Below are positions 1 to 8,427 of a stretch of DNA of 64,000 bases, in pieces; positions within the stretch are counted from its first letter, which is position 1; the number at the start of each line of letters is the position of its first letter. This DNA is from Pelobacter propionicus DSM 2379. Its GTDB lineage: Bacteria; Desulfobacterota; Desulfuromonadia; Geobacterales; Pseudopelobacteraceae. The stretch covers positions 2,551,501-2,615,500 of the forward strand of contig NC_008609.1 of assembly GCF_000015045.1 (NCBI RefSeq), given 5' to 3'. Made by a program: the position numbers and the translations under genes. The notes under the pieces were generated by a model. It saw only the letters and a list, made by a program, of their open reading frames with translations, was not told the origin of the DNA and ran no database searches.

Positions 1-1239
1 TTCCTCACTGCGGGCCAGGCTCCCGCGGGCGTCCCGCAAACGACGGTTCGTGACCAAAAGGGCAATGATCATGACCGTGAACAGGCAGAATGCCGCGATC
101 ACGCTCCATACCAGCTGACGGTAGGCCTGGTAGAAGGAGAAGGGGCGGTGGAGCACGATGCTGCCCGCGGGCAACCGCTGCTCGTCGATGCCGAATCGGG
201 TCAGTTGCCGGCTGTCGAACATGTACCTGTTGTGGCTGGCCGTCTCCACCGGGATGTCCGCCGCCACGGCCTGGCCGGAGAGGATGCGCAGGGCCAATTC
301 CGCGGCATGCTGCCCCTGGATCGCGCCGCTGTTCACTTTGCCGCCCAAGAGCCCCAGACCGAGGTTTGCGCTGGAGGTGGCCATGACCGGCACAGGCGAC
401 GCCTCGGCGATCATCGGGTAGATGGCGGTGTTGTCAAACACCCTGCCGTCGCGGTCCCGATACCAGGCCGGGGCGATAACCACGCTCCCCTGGCGCAATC
501 CCTTCAGGCGCTCCAACAGCTCCCGTGTGGACAACTGCTCACCATCCAGATACACGAACTCCATGCCGGGAAAGTCAGCCTCGCTCTCCCGGGCCATCTG
601 GCGCGTGCCCACCCCGGTAGGTGTCCCGTCGCTGACGATCACGATTTGTCTGGTTTGCGGAAAGAGACGGATGGCCAGGGATATGTTGTCCCTGATATCA
701 AGCGTTTCGACCAGTCCGGTGAAAAATCGCTTCGGCACCGTCAACGCCGACTGCACATCGTTGACGCCGCAAAAGACCACCGGAACGGAGGGAAACAGTT
801 CGGCATGGTGGCGTTTCACGAAGTTGAGGGCATCATCGTCGGAGGTGATGATGATATCCGGACGCATCTCACGGTACTTCAGGCTAAACAGCCGCTCCAG
901 GGCAGCCAGCAGCTGGTCGCTGTGGAATCGTTTTTCATCCATGTACTCGACGTGGAGTTCCACCTTTCGCGGAACCCTGGCCATGGTGGAGATAACCGCC
1001 GCGGTGACGTCATCGGTCCACCTGAACCCCTGGTGGTAGGAATTGAGCAGCAGCAGATGGTATGGGGGCTGCTCCTCCGCCGCCACCGGCAATGGGAGCG
1101 GGAAAACGACGCTCGTAATCAGCAACAGTATCAGCGTGAAAGCAGTGAAGACCCTCGAGCGGCTCTCACCAAGGGTCCTTCCGCGGAGGGAGGGTGCGGG
1201 CCGGTACTGCGATGGTTGCATTCTTGCGGCTAATGACAT
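1..1239 (-). CDS. Sensor protein with periplasmic ABC-substrate-binding-like domain (partial, 3' end outside window)
   Basis: The gene runs off the left edge, so only its first 413 codons are seen. An ATG at 1239 is followed by a basic stretch and a hydrophobic signal or anchor segment (around residues 28-48, ending in LPLPVAAEEQ). A domain of about 270 residues then follows, with the pattern of ABC substrate-binding proteins (HLLLLNSYHQGFRWTDD, PDIIITSDDDAL, PVVFCGVND). A second membrane segment near residues 375-400 leads into a linker (NRRLRDARGSL) heading into the cytoplasm. This layout is typical of sensory kinases or diguanylate cyclases that sense a ligand outside the cell. The output domain is not in the window, so the signalling type is unknown. 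A second ATG lies six codons in (1221). Confidence 0.75.
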   Translation of the reverse strand, partial: MSLAARMQPSQYRPAPSLRGRTLGESRSRVFTAFTLILLLITSVVFPLPLPVAAEEQPPYHLLLLNSYHQGFRWTDDVTAAVISTMARVPRKVELHVEYMDEKRFHSDQLLAALERLFSLKYREMRPDIIITSDDDALNFVKRHHAELFPSVPVVFCGVNDVQSALTVPKRFFTGLVETLDIRDNISLAIRLFPQTRQIVIVSDGTPTGVGTRQMARESEADFPGMEFVYLDGEQLSTRELLERLKGLRQGSVVIAPAWYRDRDGRVFDNTAIYPMIAEASPVPVMATSSANLGLGLLGGKVNSGAIQGQHAAELALRILSGQAVAADIPVETASHNRYMFDSRQLTRFGIDEQRLPAGSIVLHRPFSFYQAYRQLVWSVIAAFCLFTVMIIALLVTNRRLRDARGSLARSEE

Positions 1240-1602
1240 AAACAGGCCACCTTATCGTTCGAGACTCCCCGGAAGGGAGCCCTGTTTCGGCCCATGAAAG
1301 ACGGGAGACATGCGATCTGCGCGTGCGAAAACCATGCTGTTCCTGCCAAAGCATAACAGTTTACGGAGCGATGTAAAACAGCGCCTCCCTCCCCTTGTCA
1401 TGGCACTGCAGAGGGTCAAGGGCCGGCCGCGGCGCCCGTGATGCGTACACTGAAGAGATGAAGAACAGGTAGTAAAAGCTCGGGTTCTGTGATAGCTTTC
1501 AGCAGGCAACAATCCGGAATCACCGGACAATCGCTTTCAAGCGGGACGCGCCCTCCCTCTGCACGGAACAGCCCGCGCTCCCCACCAACCCGGAGGCATA
1601 TC
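1240..1602. other. Intergenic region between the divergent sensor gene and aroE
   Basis: About 360 bases separate the two divergent starts. Small reading frames here overlap each other and lack good ribosome binding sites. The region must hold both promoters, but I could not assign -35/-10 pairs with confidence. No riboswitch-like fold was recognised. Confidence 0.4.
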
Positions 1603-2436
1603 ATGAATCCATGTAGCACCCCCAGCCTGTATGGCGTCATCGGCTACCCCCTGGGGCACAGCTTGAGCCCGCTTCTCCACAACACCGCGTTTCGCGAACT
1701 GGGCATTCCCGGTGTTCTGCTGCCCTGGTCCATCGAGCCGGAGCGGCTTCCCGCCTTCATCCAGTCGGTTCGACTGCTCAATATCCGCGGCGCCTGCGTC
1801 ACGATCCCCCACAAGCAGAGCATCATCCCGCTTCTGGACCGGGTAACCGACCGGGTCAAGGCGCTGGGTGCGGCGAACACGCTCTACTGGGATGGCGATC
1901 TCCTCTGCGGTGACAATACCGACATCCTGGGCTTCATGTCGCCGCTGCAGGCGGATCCACCGTCGGCGGAGCAGACAAGGGTTCTGGTGCTGGGGGCAGG
2001 CGGTGTCGCCAGGGCAGCCGTGGCGGGCCTGAAGAGCCTGGGGCTGAACCAAATCACCATAACCGATATCGTGGATGCATCGTCGGCAACCCTGGCAGAG
2101 ACATTTGACCTGAAGACCATCCCCTGGTCCCAACGCAGCGAAGTCGACGCCCACATCCTGATCAACACCACTCCGCTGGGCATGAAGGGCAAGTTCGAGG
2201 AGGAGAGTCCCTACCCCACCGAAGCCCTGGCGGCTAGGCAGGGCATTGCCTACGATATCGTCTATACCCCCTTCGTGACCCGTTTCCTGCGCGAGGCCCG
2301 GGCAGCCGGGTGGAAAACCATCGGCGGCCTGGAGATGTTCATCTCCCAGGCTGACCACCAGTTCCTCACCTGGACCGGCAGGAACCTGCCGCAGGCCGCC
2401 AAGCAGGCGGTGATTGACGCACTCACCGCCACGTAG
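1603..2436 (+). CDS. aroE: Shikimate dehydrogenase
   Basis: This 277-residue protein reduces 3-dehydroshikimate to shikimate with NADPH in the cytosol (aromatic amino acid pathway). The N-terminal substrate domain shows YGVIGYPLGHSLSP and the catalytic lysine in VTIPHKQS. The partner aspartate is in CGDNTDILGF. The nucleotide-binding loop is VLGAGGVARAA, and INTTPLGM and GLEMFISQA are family signatures. The start was chosen at the ATG preceded by GGAGG, seven bases upstream. An in-frame upstream ATG at 1489 would add 38 low-complexity residues and has no support. It is followed 26 bases later by aroQ, so the two are probably co-transcribed. Confidence 0.95.
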   Translation: MNPCSTPSLYGVIGYPLGHSLSPLLHNTAFRELGIPGVLLPWSIEPERLPAFIQSVRLLNIRGACVTIPHKQSIIPLLDRVTDRVKALGAANTLYWDGDLLCGDNTDILGFMSPLQADPPSAEQTRVLVLGAGGVARAAVAGLKSLGLNQITITDIVDASSATLAETFDLKTIPWSQRSEVDAHILINTTPLGMKGKFEEESPYPTEALAARQGIAYDIVYTPFVTRFLREARAAGWKTIGGLEMFISQADHQFLTWTGRNLPQAAKQAVIDALTAT

Positions 2437-2462
2437 CATCTCCTCAAGACGGAAAGGGAGTT

Positions 2463-2912
2463 ATGAAAAAGATACTCGTCCTCAACGGCATCAACCTGAA
2501 CATGTTCGGCAAACGCGATCCCGCCCACTACGGAACAGCGACCCTGGAGCAGATCGACGCCAGGGTCGCCGCCTGGGGCGCGGAACTGGGCTTGCAGATC
2601 GACTGTTTCCAGACCAATCACGAGGGGGAAATGGTTGAGCGCATCCACCGCGCTCACGAGGAAGGGGTGGATGCGCTCATCATCAACGCCGGCGCCTGGA
2701 CCCATTACAGCTACGGCATCGCCGATGCGCTGGCCATCTTGAAGGCGCCGGTCATCGAAGTGCACATGTCGAATATCCATGCCCGGGAAGAATTCCGGCA
2801 CCACTCGGTCATCGCCGGACTGGCCAGGGGGCAGATATGCGGCTTCGGCGTCGGTAGCTATCACCTGGCGCTGCTGGCGGCCTCCGAACTGCTGAACGCC
2901 GGACAGGAATAG
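2463..2912 (+). CDS. aroQ: Type II 3-dehydroquinate dehydratase
   Basis: The product (149 residues) dehydrates 3-dehydroquinate to 3-dehydroshikimate, the step just before AroE. It has the full length of the dodecameric type II family. Diagnostic parts are LNGINLNMFGKRDPAHYG with the catalytic tyrosine and arginine region, QTNHEGEMVERIH, INAGAWTHYS, and EVHMSNIHAREEFRHHS with the catalytic histidine. A GGGAG ribosome site sits just before the ATG. It lies directly behind aroE and converges with an AroL-type kinase on the other strand, so three consecutive shikimate-pathway enzymes sit together. Confidence 0.95.
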   Translation: MKKILVLNGINLNMFGKRDPAHYGTATLEQIDARVAAWGAELGLQIDCFQTNHEGEMVERIHRAHEEGVDALIINAGAWTHYSYGIADALAILKAPVIEVHMSNIHAREEFRHHSVIAGLARGQICGFGVGSYHLALLAASELLNAGQE

Positions 2913-3008
2913 CTGTACGGCTGCCAGAGGGCGTGAAAACGTCGTAAAAGGGAGCTGTGCCGGGGGGAATGCGGTGGAGGCGTTGCGAGGCGGGAGTTGA
3001 GACTGCCT

Positions 3009-3032
3009 GGAGGGCGGACGAATCCGCCCTCC
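3009..3032. terminator. Hairpin between convergent aroQ and aroL
   Basis: A perfect 10-bp GC-rich stem (GGAGGGCGGA pairing with TCCGCCCTCC) with a four-base loop lies between the convergent stop codons. There is no long T tract on either side. Its placement suits a bidirectional terminator. Confidence 0.6.
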
Positions 3033-3045
3033 GCGATCGTTGCAA

Positions 3046-3573
3046 TCAGGGTGACGACGGCTCGCGCAGTGCCTCCAGCGCCTGCGCCACAACGAGATCG
3101 GGCGCTGCCGTGGCATCCAGCACATGATGGGCCGCGTTCCGGTAGAGCGGCTCCCGGGCTGCCAGGACCTCGCTCACCTCTGCCACGATGGGCCGTCCGG
3201 TGAGCGTCGGGCGCTGGGCTTCCTCGGGATTCGCCTCAAGACGCGCGGCCAGCACCGACGCCGGCGCGGACAGGTAGAGCACCGTTCCGTTGTCACGCAT
3301 GAACTGGCGGTTAGCCTCGGACAGTACCATCCCTCCTCCGGTGGCCACCACCATTCCGGGCCTGGTCACGGCACGCAGCGCCTCGCTCTCCCGGCGCCGG
3401 AAACCTTCCCACCCTTCCTTCTCCACAACCTCGGCCACGGTCAGGGACGTCGTCTCCAGCATGTGCTGATCGGTGTCAACAAACCCGCAACCCAGCGCCT
3501 GCGCCAGGCTCTGTCCGATGGTCGTCTTTCCCGAGGCGCGGGCCCCGACTATGAAAATGGTCTCTGTCGTCAT
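3046..3573 (-). CDS. aroL: Shikimate kinase, AroL type
   Basis: A 175-residue cytosolic kinase that phosphorylates shikimate at the 3-hydroxyl. Visible are the P-loop [11 protein letters not shown], the substrate aspartate in [21 protein letters not shown], the glycine loop ATGGGMV and the lid with RPTLTGRP. The wording [25 protein letters not shown] and AREPLYR is closer to enterobacterial AroL than to AroK as I know them. Start chosen at 3573, preceded by GGGGAGTACC; a longer frame to 3762 adds 63 residues without family similarity. It is convergent with aroE-aroQ. Confidence 0.9.
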   Translation of the reverse strand: MTTETIFIVGARASGKTTIGQSLAQALGCGFVDTDQHMLETTSLTVAEVVEKEGWEGFRRRESEALRAVTRPGMVVATGGGMVLSEANRQFMRDNGTVLYLSAPASVLAARLEANPEEAQRPTLTGRPIVAEVSEVLAAREPLYRNAAHHVLDATAAPDLVVAQALEALREPSSP

Positions 3574-3800
3574 GGTACTCCCCTCTCCATTGCTGAATAA
3601 AGCCGCCGCCTTGGGTGCGGCGGGCGACCGTTGCACACTATCACCCGTAACGCTGGCCAGCGCAAGACCTTTTGTCGCCAGCCCCTTAAGCACTGATCCG
3701 TTCCAAACCGGGCAGCACATGAACGGCGCGGCTGTCCGTGGAGCGGCACAGGCGTTCAGCACAGTTCTCCACCCGCTAAAAGCCGCATGTGGTGGGCGAG

Positions 3801-4397
3801 CTACCAGAGATCGATTGCCGGCTGGCTCCTATTCTGCCGCTCTATGGCCTGCTGCCAGCACTCGCGGTCTCTCACGACCAGCTTGCTGCTGCCGCCGGCA
3901 TTGATCTTCCTGCAGTGAACGGCGAAATCTCCGTTGGAAAAATGTATTACCCTGCCGAAGGGGCCGCCCAGGTCCTGGGCGTCGACGGGGATCCCCTCGC
4001 CCTCCAGATACTCCAGAATGAACCTGCAGTTTACCTGGCCAACGCACATGAAGTTACTCGGCTCCATGTCGCGGTTGATGATGGTCGCTCCACCGAAGAC
4101 CTTTGCCCGCAACAGCCTGCGATTGGTTCCCCTGGCCATCATGTCGTTGATTAAAAGCTCCATGGCATGAATGCCGTAGCGACCCGCCTCGGAGGCGTGC
4201 ATCGGCATGCTGCGCGAATAGCGTGTATTGCTGAGCATAAAGTGATTCATGCCGATCAATCTTTTCCGGGGATCATACAGGCAGGCGGCAATACAGGAGC
4301 CGAGCAGGGTGGATATCACCCCCGGCTTGTCCGTGGAATAGAACTCTCCCGGATCGATGCTTATCCGGTCACAGCCCTGATAGGTTTCAATTCTCAT
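3801..4397 (-). CDS. cheD: Chemoreceptor glutamine deamidase CheD
   Basis: A 198-residue protein of the CheD family, which deamidates glutamines in methyl-accepting chemotaxis receptors and can bind CheC-type phosphatases. The catalytic cysteine is in [14 protein letters not shown] and the catalytic histidine in IGMNHFML; the [10 protein letters not shown] segment contains the conserved threonine. About 40 residues at the C-terminus (after [11 protein letters not shown]) extend beyond the core domain. The start is the ATG at 4397 preceded by GGGAA; a longer frame to 4532 has no recognisable family sequence. It lies about 400 bases downstream of CheV on the same strand, with no receptor in the window. 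Confidence 0.88.
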   Translation of the reverse strand: MRIETYQGCDRISIDPGEFYSTDKPGVISTLLGSCIAACLYDPRKRLIGMNHFMLSNTRYSRSMPMHASEAGRYGIHAMELLINDMMARGTNRRLLRAKVFGGATIINRDMEPSNFMCVGQVNCRFILEYLEGEGIPVDAQDLGGPFGRVIHFSNGDFAVHCRKINAGGSSKLVVRDRECWQQAIERQNRSQPAIDLW

Positions 4398-4794
4398 TAA
4401 GTTCCCTGTACAAGATAATCCGGTTCCAGGCGCACCACTGATCGTGACTGCCCGGTCCCTCGTAAGCAGTGTCTGTTGCACCCCGCGCCTGCATCCGGTC
4501 AGCCCCTGACCTTTTTGCTGGCATAGGGACATGAGGGGCGTCCGCGGTCAGCCGTGCCGGGACACCTGGAATGGGGCGGAATATGAAGCCGCTGTCGCAA
4601 ACAGGCTTATCGCGACAGCGGCTGGTGGTGCTTGTAATGAAAAACGGATGGTGAAGAGCAGCGACGGCAGGAATATCAGGAAAACAACACGTTGACACTC
4701 ATGGTGTTTCCAGCCACGGCGGATGGTAACCATTCTTTTCAATTCATCCGATGTATTCGGGGGTGGCGATGCGGAACCGCGTGCCCCCTCCGGC
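4398..4794. other. cheV-cheD intergenic region with hairpin
   Basis: About 400 bases hold no convincing gene. There is an 11-bp perfect stem (GCCGCTGTCGC at 4588-4598 with its complement at 4612-4622, 13-base loop), which could end the cheV transcript, although no T run follows. A 64-residue frame here (4548-4742, minus) has a hydrophobic stretch but no supporting evidence. Confidence 0.4.
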
Positions 4795-5688
4795 TCAAGC
4801 CTCTATCAGGCTTATAATCTCCTCGGAAAGAGATTCCGGGTCGAATTTGGCCACAAATTTGTTGGCGCCCGCCTGTTCGGCCTTAAGGATATTGGACGGG
4901 TTGCTCATGGAACTGTGCAGGATAACCTTGAGATGTTCGTAACCGGCTTTCTCCCGCAGGGTGCGCGTGAAGGTAAAGCCGTCCATGCCGGGCATTTCAA
5001 TATCGGAGATAATCAGGTCGACCCGCCCATGCTCCTTTTCCAGGTATTCCAAGGCCTTGTCGGCCGATGTCATGGCGATATGGGAGAAACCTATCCGGTC
5101 GAGGAGTGACTGCAACAGCATGATGGCGGCACGCGAGTCGTCAACAATCAGCACATGCCGTCCGGCCCCCTCCCCCTCAACCACGGTTACACTGGAAAAA
5201 TCGCGTTCGATGCCGACGACATTTGACAGAATCGATTCAATGTCCAGCAGCAGAATCGTCTCACCGCTATCCGCATAGGCGATTGCCACCAGCGCCTCGG
5301 CGTTGACCCCTTCCGGCTTGTGAATGTCGGCCCAACTACGCGTCAGGAGGGTATCCGGGGCGTGGACGATAAAAGCCGTCAGGTCGCGATTGTATTCGCA
5401 AATAATGATGTAGGCCTGTTCGTTCCGGAAATCCTTGGTGGGAAGGCCGACGGCTTCGGAGAGGTCGATAACCGCCAGGGCTTTTCCGCGAAAATCAAGC
5501 GCCCCCTTGACCGCCGGATGGGAATTGGGCATGCGGTCGATCCGTTTGGGGCATTCGATGATTTCGATTATCTTGAAAACGTTGATGCCATAGAGCTGAT
5601 CGTCCGTCAGCCGAAAGGTCAGCATCTCCATCTGGTTGGATTGTGACAGTTTCGTGCGTTGGAGCGCTTCATCGAGTGTTGATTTCAT
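4795..5688 (-). CDS. cheV: Chemotaxis coupling protein CheV (CheW domain plus receiver)
   Basis: A 297-residue cytoplasmic protein. Residues about 18-160 form a CheW-like coupling domain (MLTFRLTDDQLYGINVFKI, PNSHPAVKGALDFRGKALAVIDL). Residues about 178-297 are a response-regulator receiver with the acidic pair in LIVDDSRA, the phosphorylation aspartate in DLIISDIEMPGMDG, and a lysine in FVAKFDPE. This architecture couples receptors to CheA and allows phosphorylation-dependent adaptation. An upstream GGAGG lies in CCGGAGGTTTTGATTCC before the ATG. With cheD downstream it forms a small chemotaxis pair away from a main che operon. Confidence 0.9.
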   Translation of the reverse strand: MKSTLDEALQRTKLSQSNQMEMLTFRLTDDQLYGINVFKIIEIIECPKRIDRMPNSHPAVKGALDFRGKALAVIDLSEAVGLPTKDFRNEQAYIIICEYNRDLTAFIVHAPDTLLTRSWADIHKPEGVNAEALVAIAYADSGETILLLDIESILSNVVGIERDFSSVTVVEGEGAGRHVLIVDDSRAAIMLLQSLLDRIGFSHIAMTSADKALEYLEKEHGRVDLIISDIEMPGMDGFTFTRTLREKAGYEHLKVILHSSMSNPSNILKAEQAGANKFVAKFDPESLSEEIISLIEA

Positions 5689-5938
5689 GGAATCAAAACC
5701 TCCGGTTTTGGAAAAGCAGGATCCAGTGAGCCGTCACTCTCAGCTGGTGTGGGTTTTTAACCTGTATAACGTTTATAGCAGAATGTAAAGTCTGCGCCTA
5801 CAACCGCGGCCAGTTTTCAGCAAACCATGCGTTTCGTTGTAGTGCGGTTCTGCGAAAGTTTTGCGAAAGAAGCCTTTTCGAACCGAGAGGCTTGTTCAGG
5901 CAGAGTTCATGCTTCTGTCAACTATCCGCATCACCTGT

Positions 5939-7033
5939 TTATGGAACAAAAGACATCTCGTAGACGAGATCCGGCGGTGCGGCAACCGATTGAGGCTTAT
6001 TCCTCCACAGATGAAAAATGAGCCTGGTGGAACTGTTGATATCTTTCAGCGTTATGCGGCACCTGGCGTCATAGGGGCTGATGTTGTTCTTCCGGTGCTG
6101 ACCCACGTGGAAAAAGCTGGACTGGCTGAAGACGGTAGTGCCGATATTGTCGGCTGCACTGGCTGGCGCAACGTTTTCGCAGAGACGCTCCACAAGATGG
6201 ACATGGTAGAAACCGGCATCCCAGGCATTGACCATGGTCAGGTTGATTATGCCCTGTTTCTCGGTGTCGCTTGCCAGAAACTCCCTCCATATCCTGCCGT
6301 TCATGCCCGTATAGGTCTCGGTGATCTTCCCGTTTGAGTAAACGATATCCACCTGATCCAGAAAAGCGGTAAAAGGCGCAACTTTGCCATCGTGGGTCAA
6401 TGACAGCAGGATATACGGGTTGGCGATGTAGTAGGGAACGACCGTAACCCAGGCCGTCTTCGGAGTGATTTGTCCGTATATCTTGGCATGTGGTGCCTTG
6501 AGCGGGTCATACCCCGGATGAAAGAAACCGAGTTGGGCATATTTCTGAATCTTCTCTTTCCGATACGCCCCGATCTGCTCCGGATCCATGGTGTCGAGAA
6601 CGGTGGGACCGTCGAACCGATCAGCTTCCATGAACGTCCTGTCGTGCGTTATCGCGACCGTTCCCGCAAAGGGGGTGTACGCATATGCCAGGTTCGGATC
6701 GTTCTTTTCCGAGAGGGTTGCGCCGCCATCGGCACCACCCTGTTTCCCGTCACTTTTGTCAAATTGCCAGTAACCAACTGAAAACAGTATCAGCACCAGC
6801 ACGACAAGCATACCGGCGGAACGCTTCGAGCGGGGTGATGCTGGTATGTGAGATACCGGATCCTGTTGAACGACTCCGGCAGCGCGCCTCTCTTGCGCAC
6901 GATAGTATTTCTCAAAAATCAAACCGCACGCGCAGCATTGTTCGCCGTTTTCCTGAATGGTTTGGCATTTAGGGCAAGAAAAGCTGTCCGCTGACAATGG
7001 CACCGTCAATTGGGGCTTATTCTCTGCATTCAT
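5939..7033 (-). CDS. Zinc-ribbon membrane protein of unknown function
   Basis: A 364-residue protein not assigned to a named family. The N-terminus carries a CxxC-x10-CxxC zinc ribbon (CPKCQTIQENGEQCCACG, residues about 20-37). A basic linker and one transmembrane helix follow (GMLVVLVLILFSVGYW, about 74-90). The remaining 270 residues are probably outside the membrane and start with a charged, glycine-rich linker. The ribbon would be cytoplasmic. GAGAGGAGAG precedes the ATG. It lies downstream of the glycosyltransferase on the same strand, and a link to the secretion locus is only positional. Confidence 0.7.
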   Translation of the reverse strand: MNAENKPQLTVPLSADSFSCPKCQTIQENGEQCCACGLIFEKYYRAQERRAAGVVQQDPVSHIPASPRSKRSAGMLVVLVLILFSVGYWQFDKSDGKQGGADGGATLSEKNDPNLAYAYTPFAGTVAITHDRTFMEADRFDGPTVLDTMDPEQIGAYRKEKIQKYAQLGFFHPGYDPLKAPHAKIYGQITPKTAWVTVVPYYIANPYILLSLTHDGKVAPFTAFLDQVDIVYSNGKITETYTGMNGRIWREFLASDTEKQGIINLTMVNAWDAGFYHVHLVERLCENVAPASAADNIGTTVFSQSSFFHVGQHRKNNISPYDARCRITLKDINSSTRLIFHLWRNKPQSVAAPPDLVYEMSFVP

Positions 7034-7157
7034 TGTCTCTCCTCTCGTGCTTGAACGCGGAAAAGCAAAACCTGGAGGCGGTTATTGTTAAACGGCGCAG
7101 CGCATCACGTCCCACCTCCGCATACTTGCCAACAGCCTGATTCTGGCGGAACATCAT

Positions 7158-8393
7158 TCAGCCAGGTTTCGGATGCGTTCCTGCCGGGCATCTACCAATG
7201 CAGCTTGTGTACAATGTCATTTTTTCAAGTGTGTTTGTGAGTTTACCTACAACCTGTTTCTGACCATAACCAGCGTATTTTATCGATATCTCGATCGCTT
7301 TATTCCGGTAACAGCAATTTGCAAGCATCGCATCCAAAACCTCACCGAAGCGGGTTGTTACCTGCCCACGTTTCAAACCGATCCCGGCTCCGATCCGTTC
7401 CATACTGCAACTGTTCATCAACTGTTCAATATGGGTCGGGATGCAGAGGCTGGGCACACCTGAGAGAAGTGTTGCGGACAGTGTTCCAAGATTCGCATTG
7501 TTTATGGCAAGGGTCATCCCGGACAACAAACCGGACAGTTTGATCTTTTCGGAGTAGATACGCACGCCAGTACCGCTGTACTTTTCCCTCAAGTCAGCAG
7601 CAATTCCGGGAACAAATGCAACCACTTCCGCTCCGCATCCATCGAGAACCTCAAGGACCAGAGGCGTTTCAGCACCAGGAATTAGGTACACGAAAATTTT
7701 CTGCTCACGTTGCCCGGACCAGTGGACGGTCTCACCGTCATCATCAACGAACAGCGGCCCGATATAGCGCGCGTTTTTTCGCCCCGGATATTGATCCAAT
7801 TCAGGCAGAACCGCCAGAAGAGAAACATCCGCCCTGATCGCCTGATACAGATATGACAACGGAACTCCACCAAAATCCCCGCGCACGTTGTTGACATTGT
7901 CCAGCAACCTGTTTTCGGTGAGCAGCAGCGCTTCCCTGGTCAGGTTAAGCCAGGGACGAAAGCTGGGGTAAGGAGACGTTTCCGGAGGTGATTCAAAACC
8001 CGAACTCAGGCTCAGGCATGGAATACCGAACAGCCCTGCTGCCTGTGTTGCAATGGGAGCATATTGAGACAGCATCACATCAGGTTTGTGCAGGGCAAAC
8101 AGAGTCTGCCACGCCCGTACCATTCCTCCAAGAAGTGCCGCATCACCAAAGCCTGCCTGCGACAGGATGTCCGCGAAACTGGCCGCCTCGCGACGGAATC
8201 TCGCAAGCCCCGTGGGAAGAGGCGCCTGGATATAGCTGAAACCGTCAGGTTGAAAAAAATCATGGGCCGTGCCCAGTTCTTTGACCGCAAAGAGCACCCC
8301 ATGCCCCCGTTTCCTCAGGAGTCGGGCAATGGGCACTATTTTAGAAAGATGCCCGAGACGCCCCCCCTGCTCCCAGGCAAACAGAAAACGCAT
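7158..8393 (-). CDS. UDP-glycosyltransferase-like protein
   Basis: A 411-residue protein with a two-domain GT-B look. The N-terminus FAWEQGGRLGHLSKIVPIARLLRKRGH resembles the acceptor domain of macrolide or rhamnosyl transferases. The C-terminal part contains the donor-site region (ATLLSGVPSLCIPTHIEQLMNS, then GIGLKRGQ), matching the usual GVP-x-P-EQ pattern. It would move a sugar from a nucleotide sugar to an unknown acceptor. The start at 8393 has GGAGG seven bases upstream and lies 34 bases after the tolC-like stop, so it belongs to the type I secretion operon. It may modify the exported RTX protein or a co-secreted molecule; this is inference. Confidence 0.75.
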   Translation of the reverse strand: MRFLFAWEQGGRLGHLSKIVPIARLLRKRGHGVLFAVKELGTAHDFFQPDGFSYIQAPLPTGLARFRREAASFADILSQAGFGDAALLGGMVRAWQTLFALHKPDVMLSQYAPIATQAAGLFGIPCLSLSSGFESPPETSPYPSFRPWLNLTREALLLTENRLLDNVNNVRGDFGGVPLSYLYQAIRADVSLLAVLPELDQYPGRKNARYIGPLFVDDDGETVHWSGQREQKIFVYLIPGAETPLVLEVLDGCGAEVVAFVPGIAADLREKYSGTGVRIYSEKIKLSGLLSGMTLAINNANLGTLSATLLSGVPSLCIPTHIEQLMNSCSMERIGAGIGLKRGQVTTRFGEVLDAMLANCCYRNKAIEISIKYAGYGQKQVVGKLTNTLEKMTLYTSCIGRCPAGTHPKPG

Positions 8394-8427
8394 CAGCGTT
8401 CCTCCGTTATCAGGGACTCGGCACTGT

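Noticed and set aside
148-1233. Plus-strand frame of 361 codons at the left edge
   Set aside because: The minus strand encodes a coherent sensor protein with signal, binding domain and membrane helices. The plus frame has no recognisable protein features.
5763-5788. A promoter for cheV (TTTACA and TATACA on the minus strand)
   Set aside because: The spacer is only 14 bases, too short for a sigma70 promoter.
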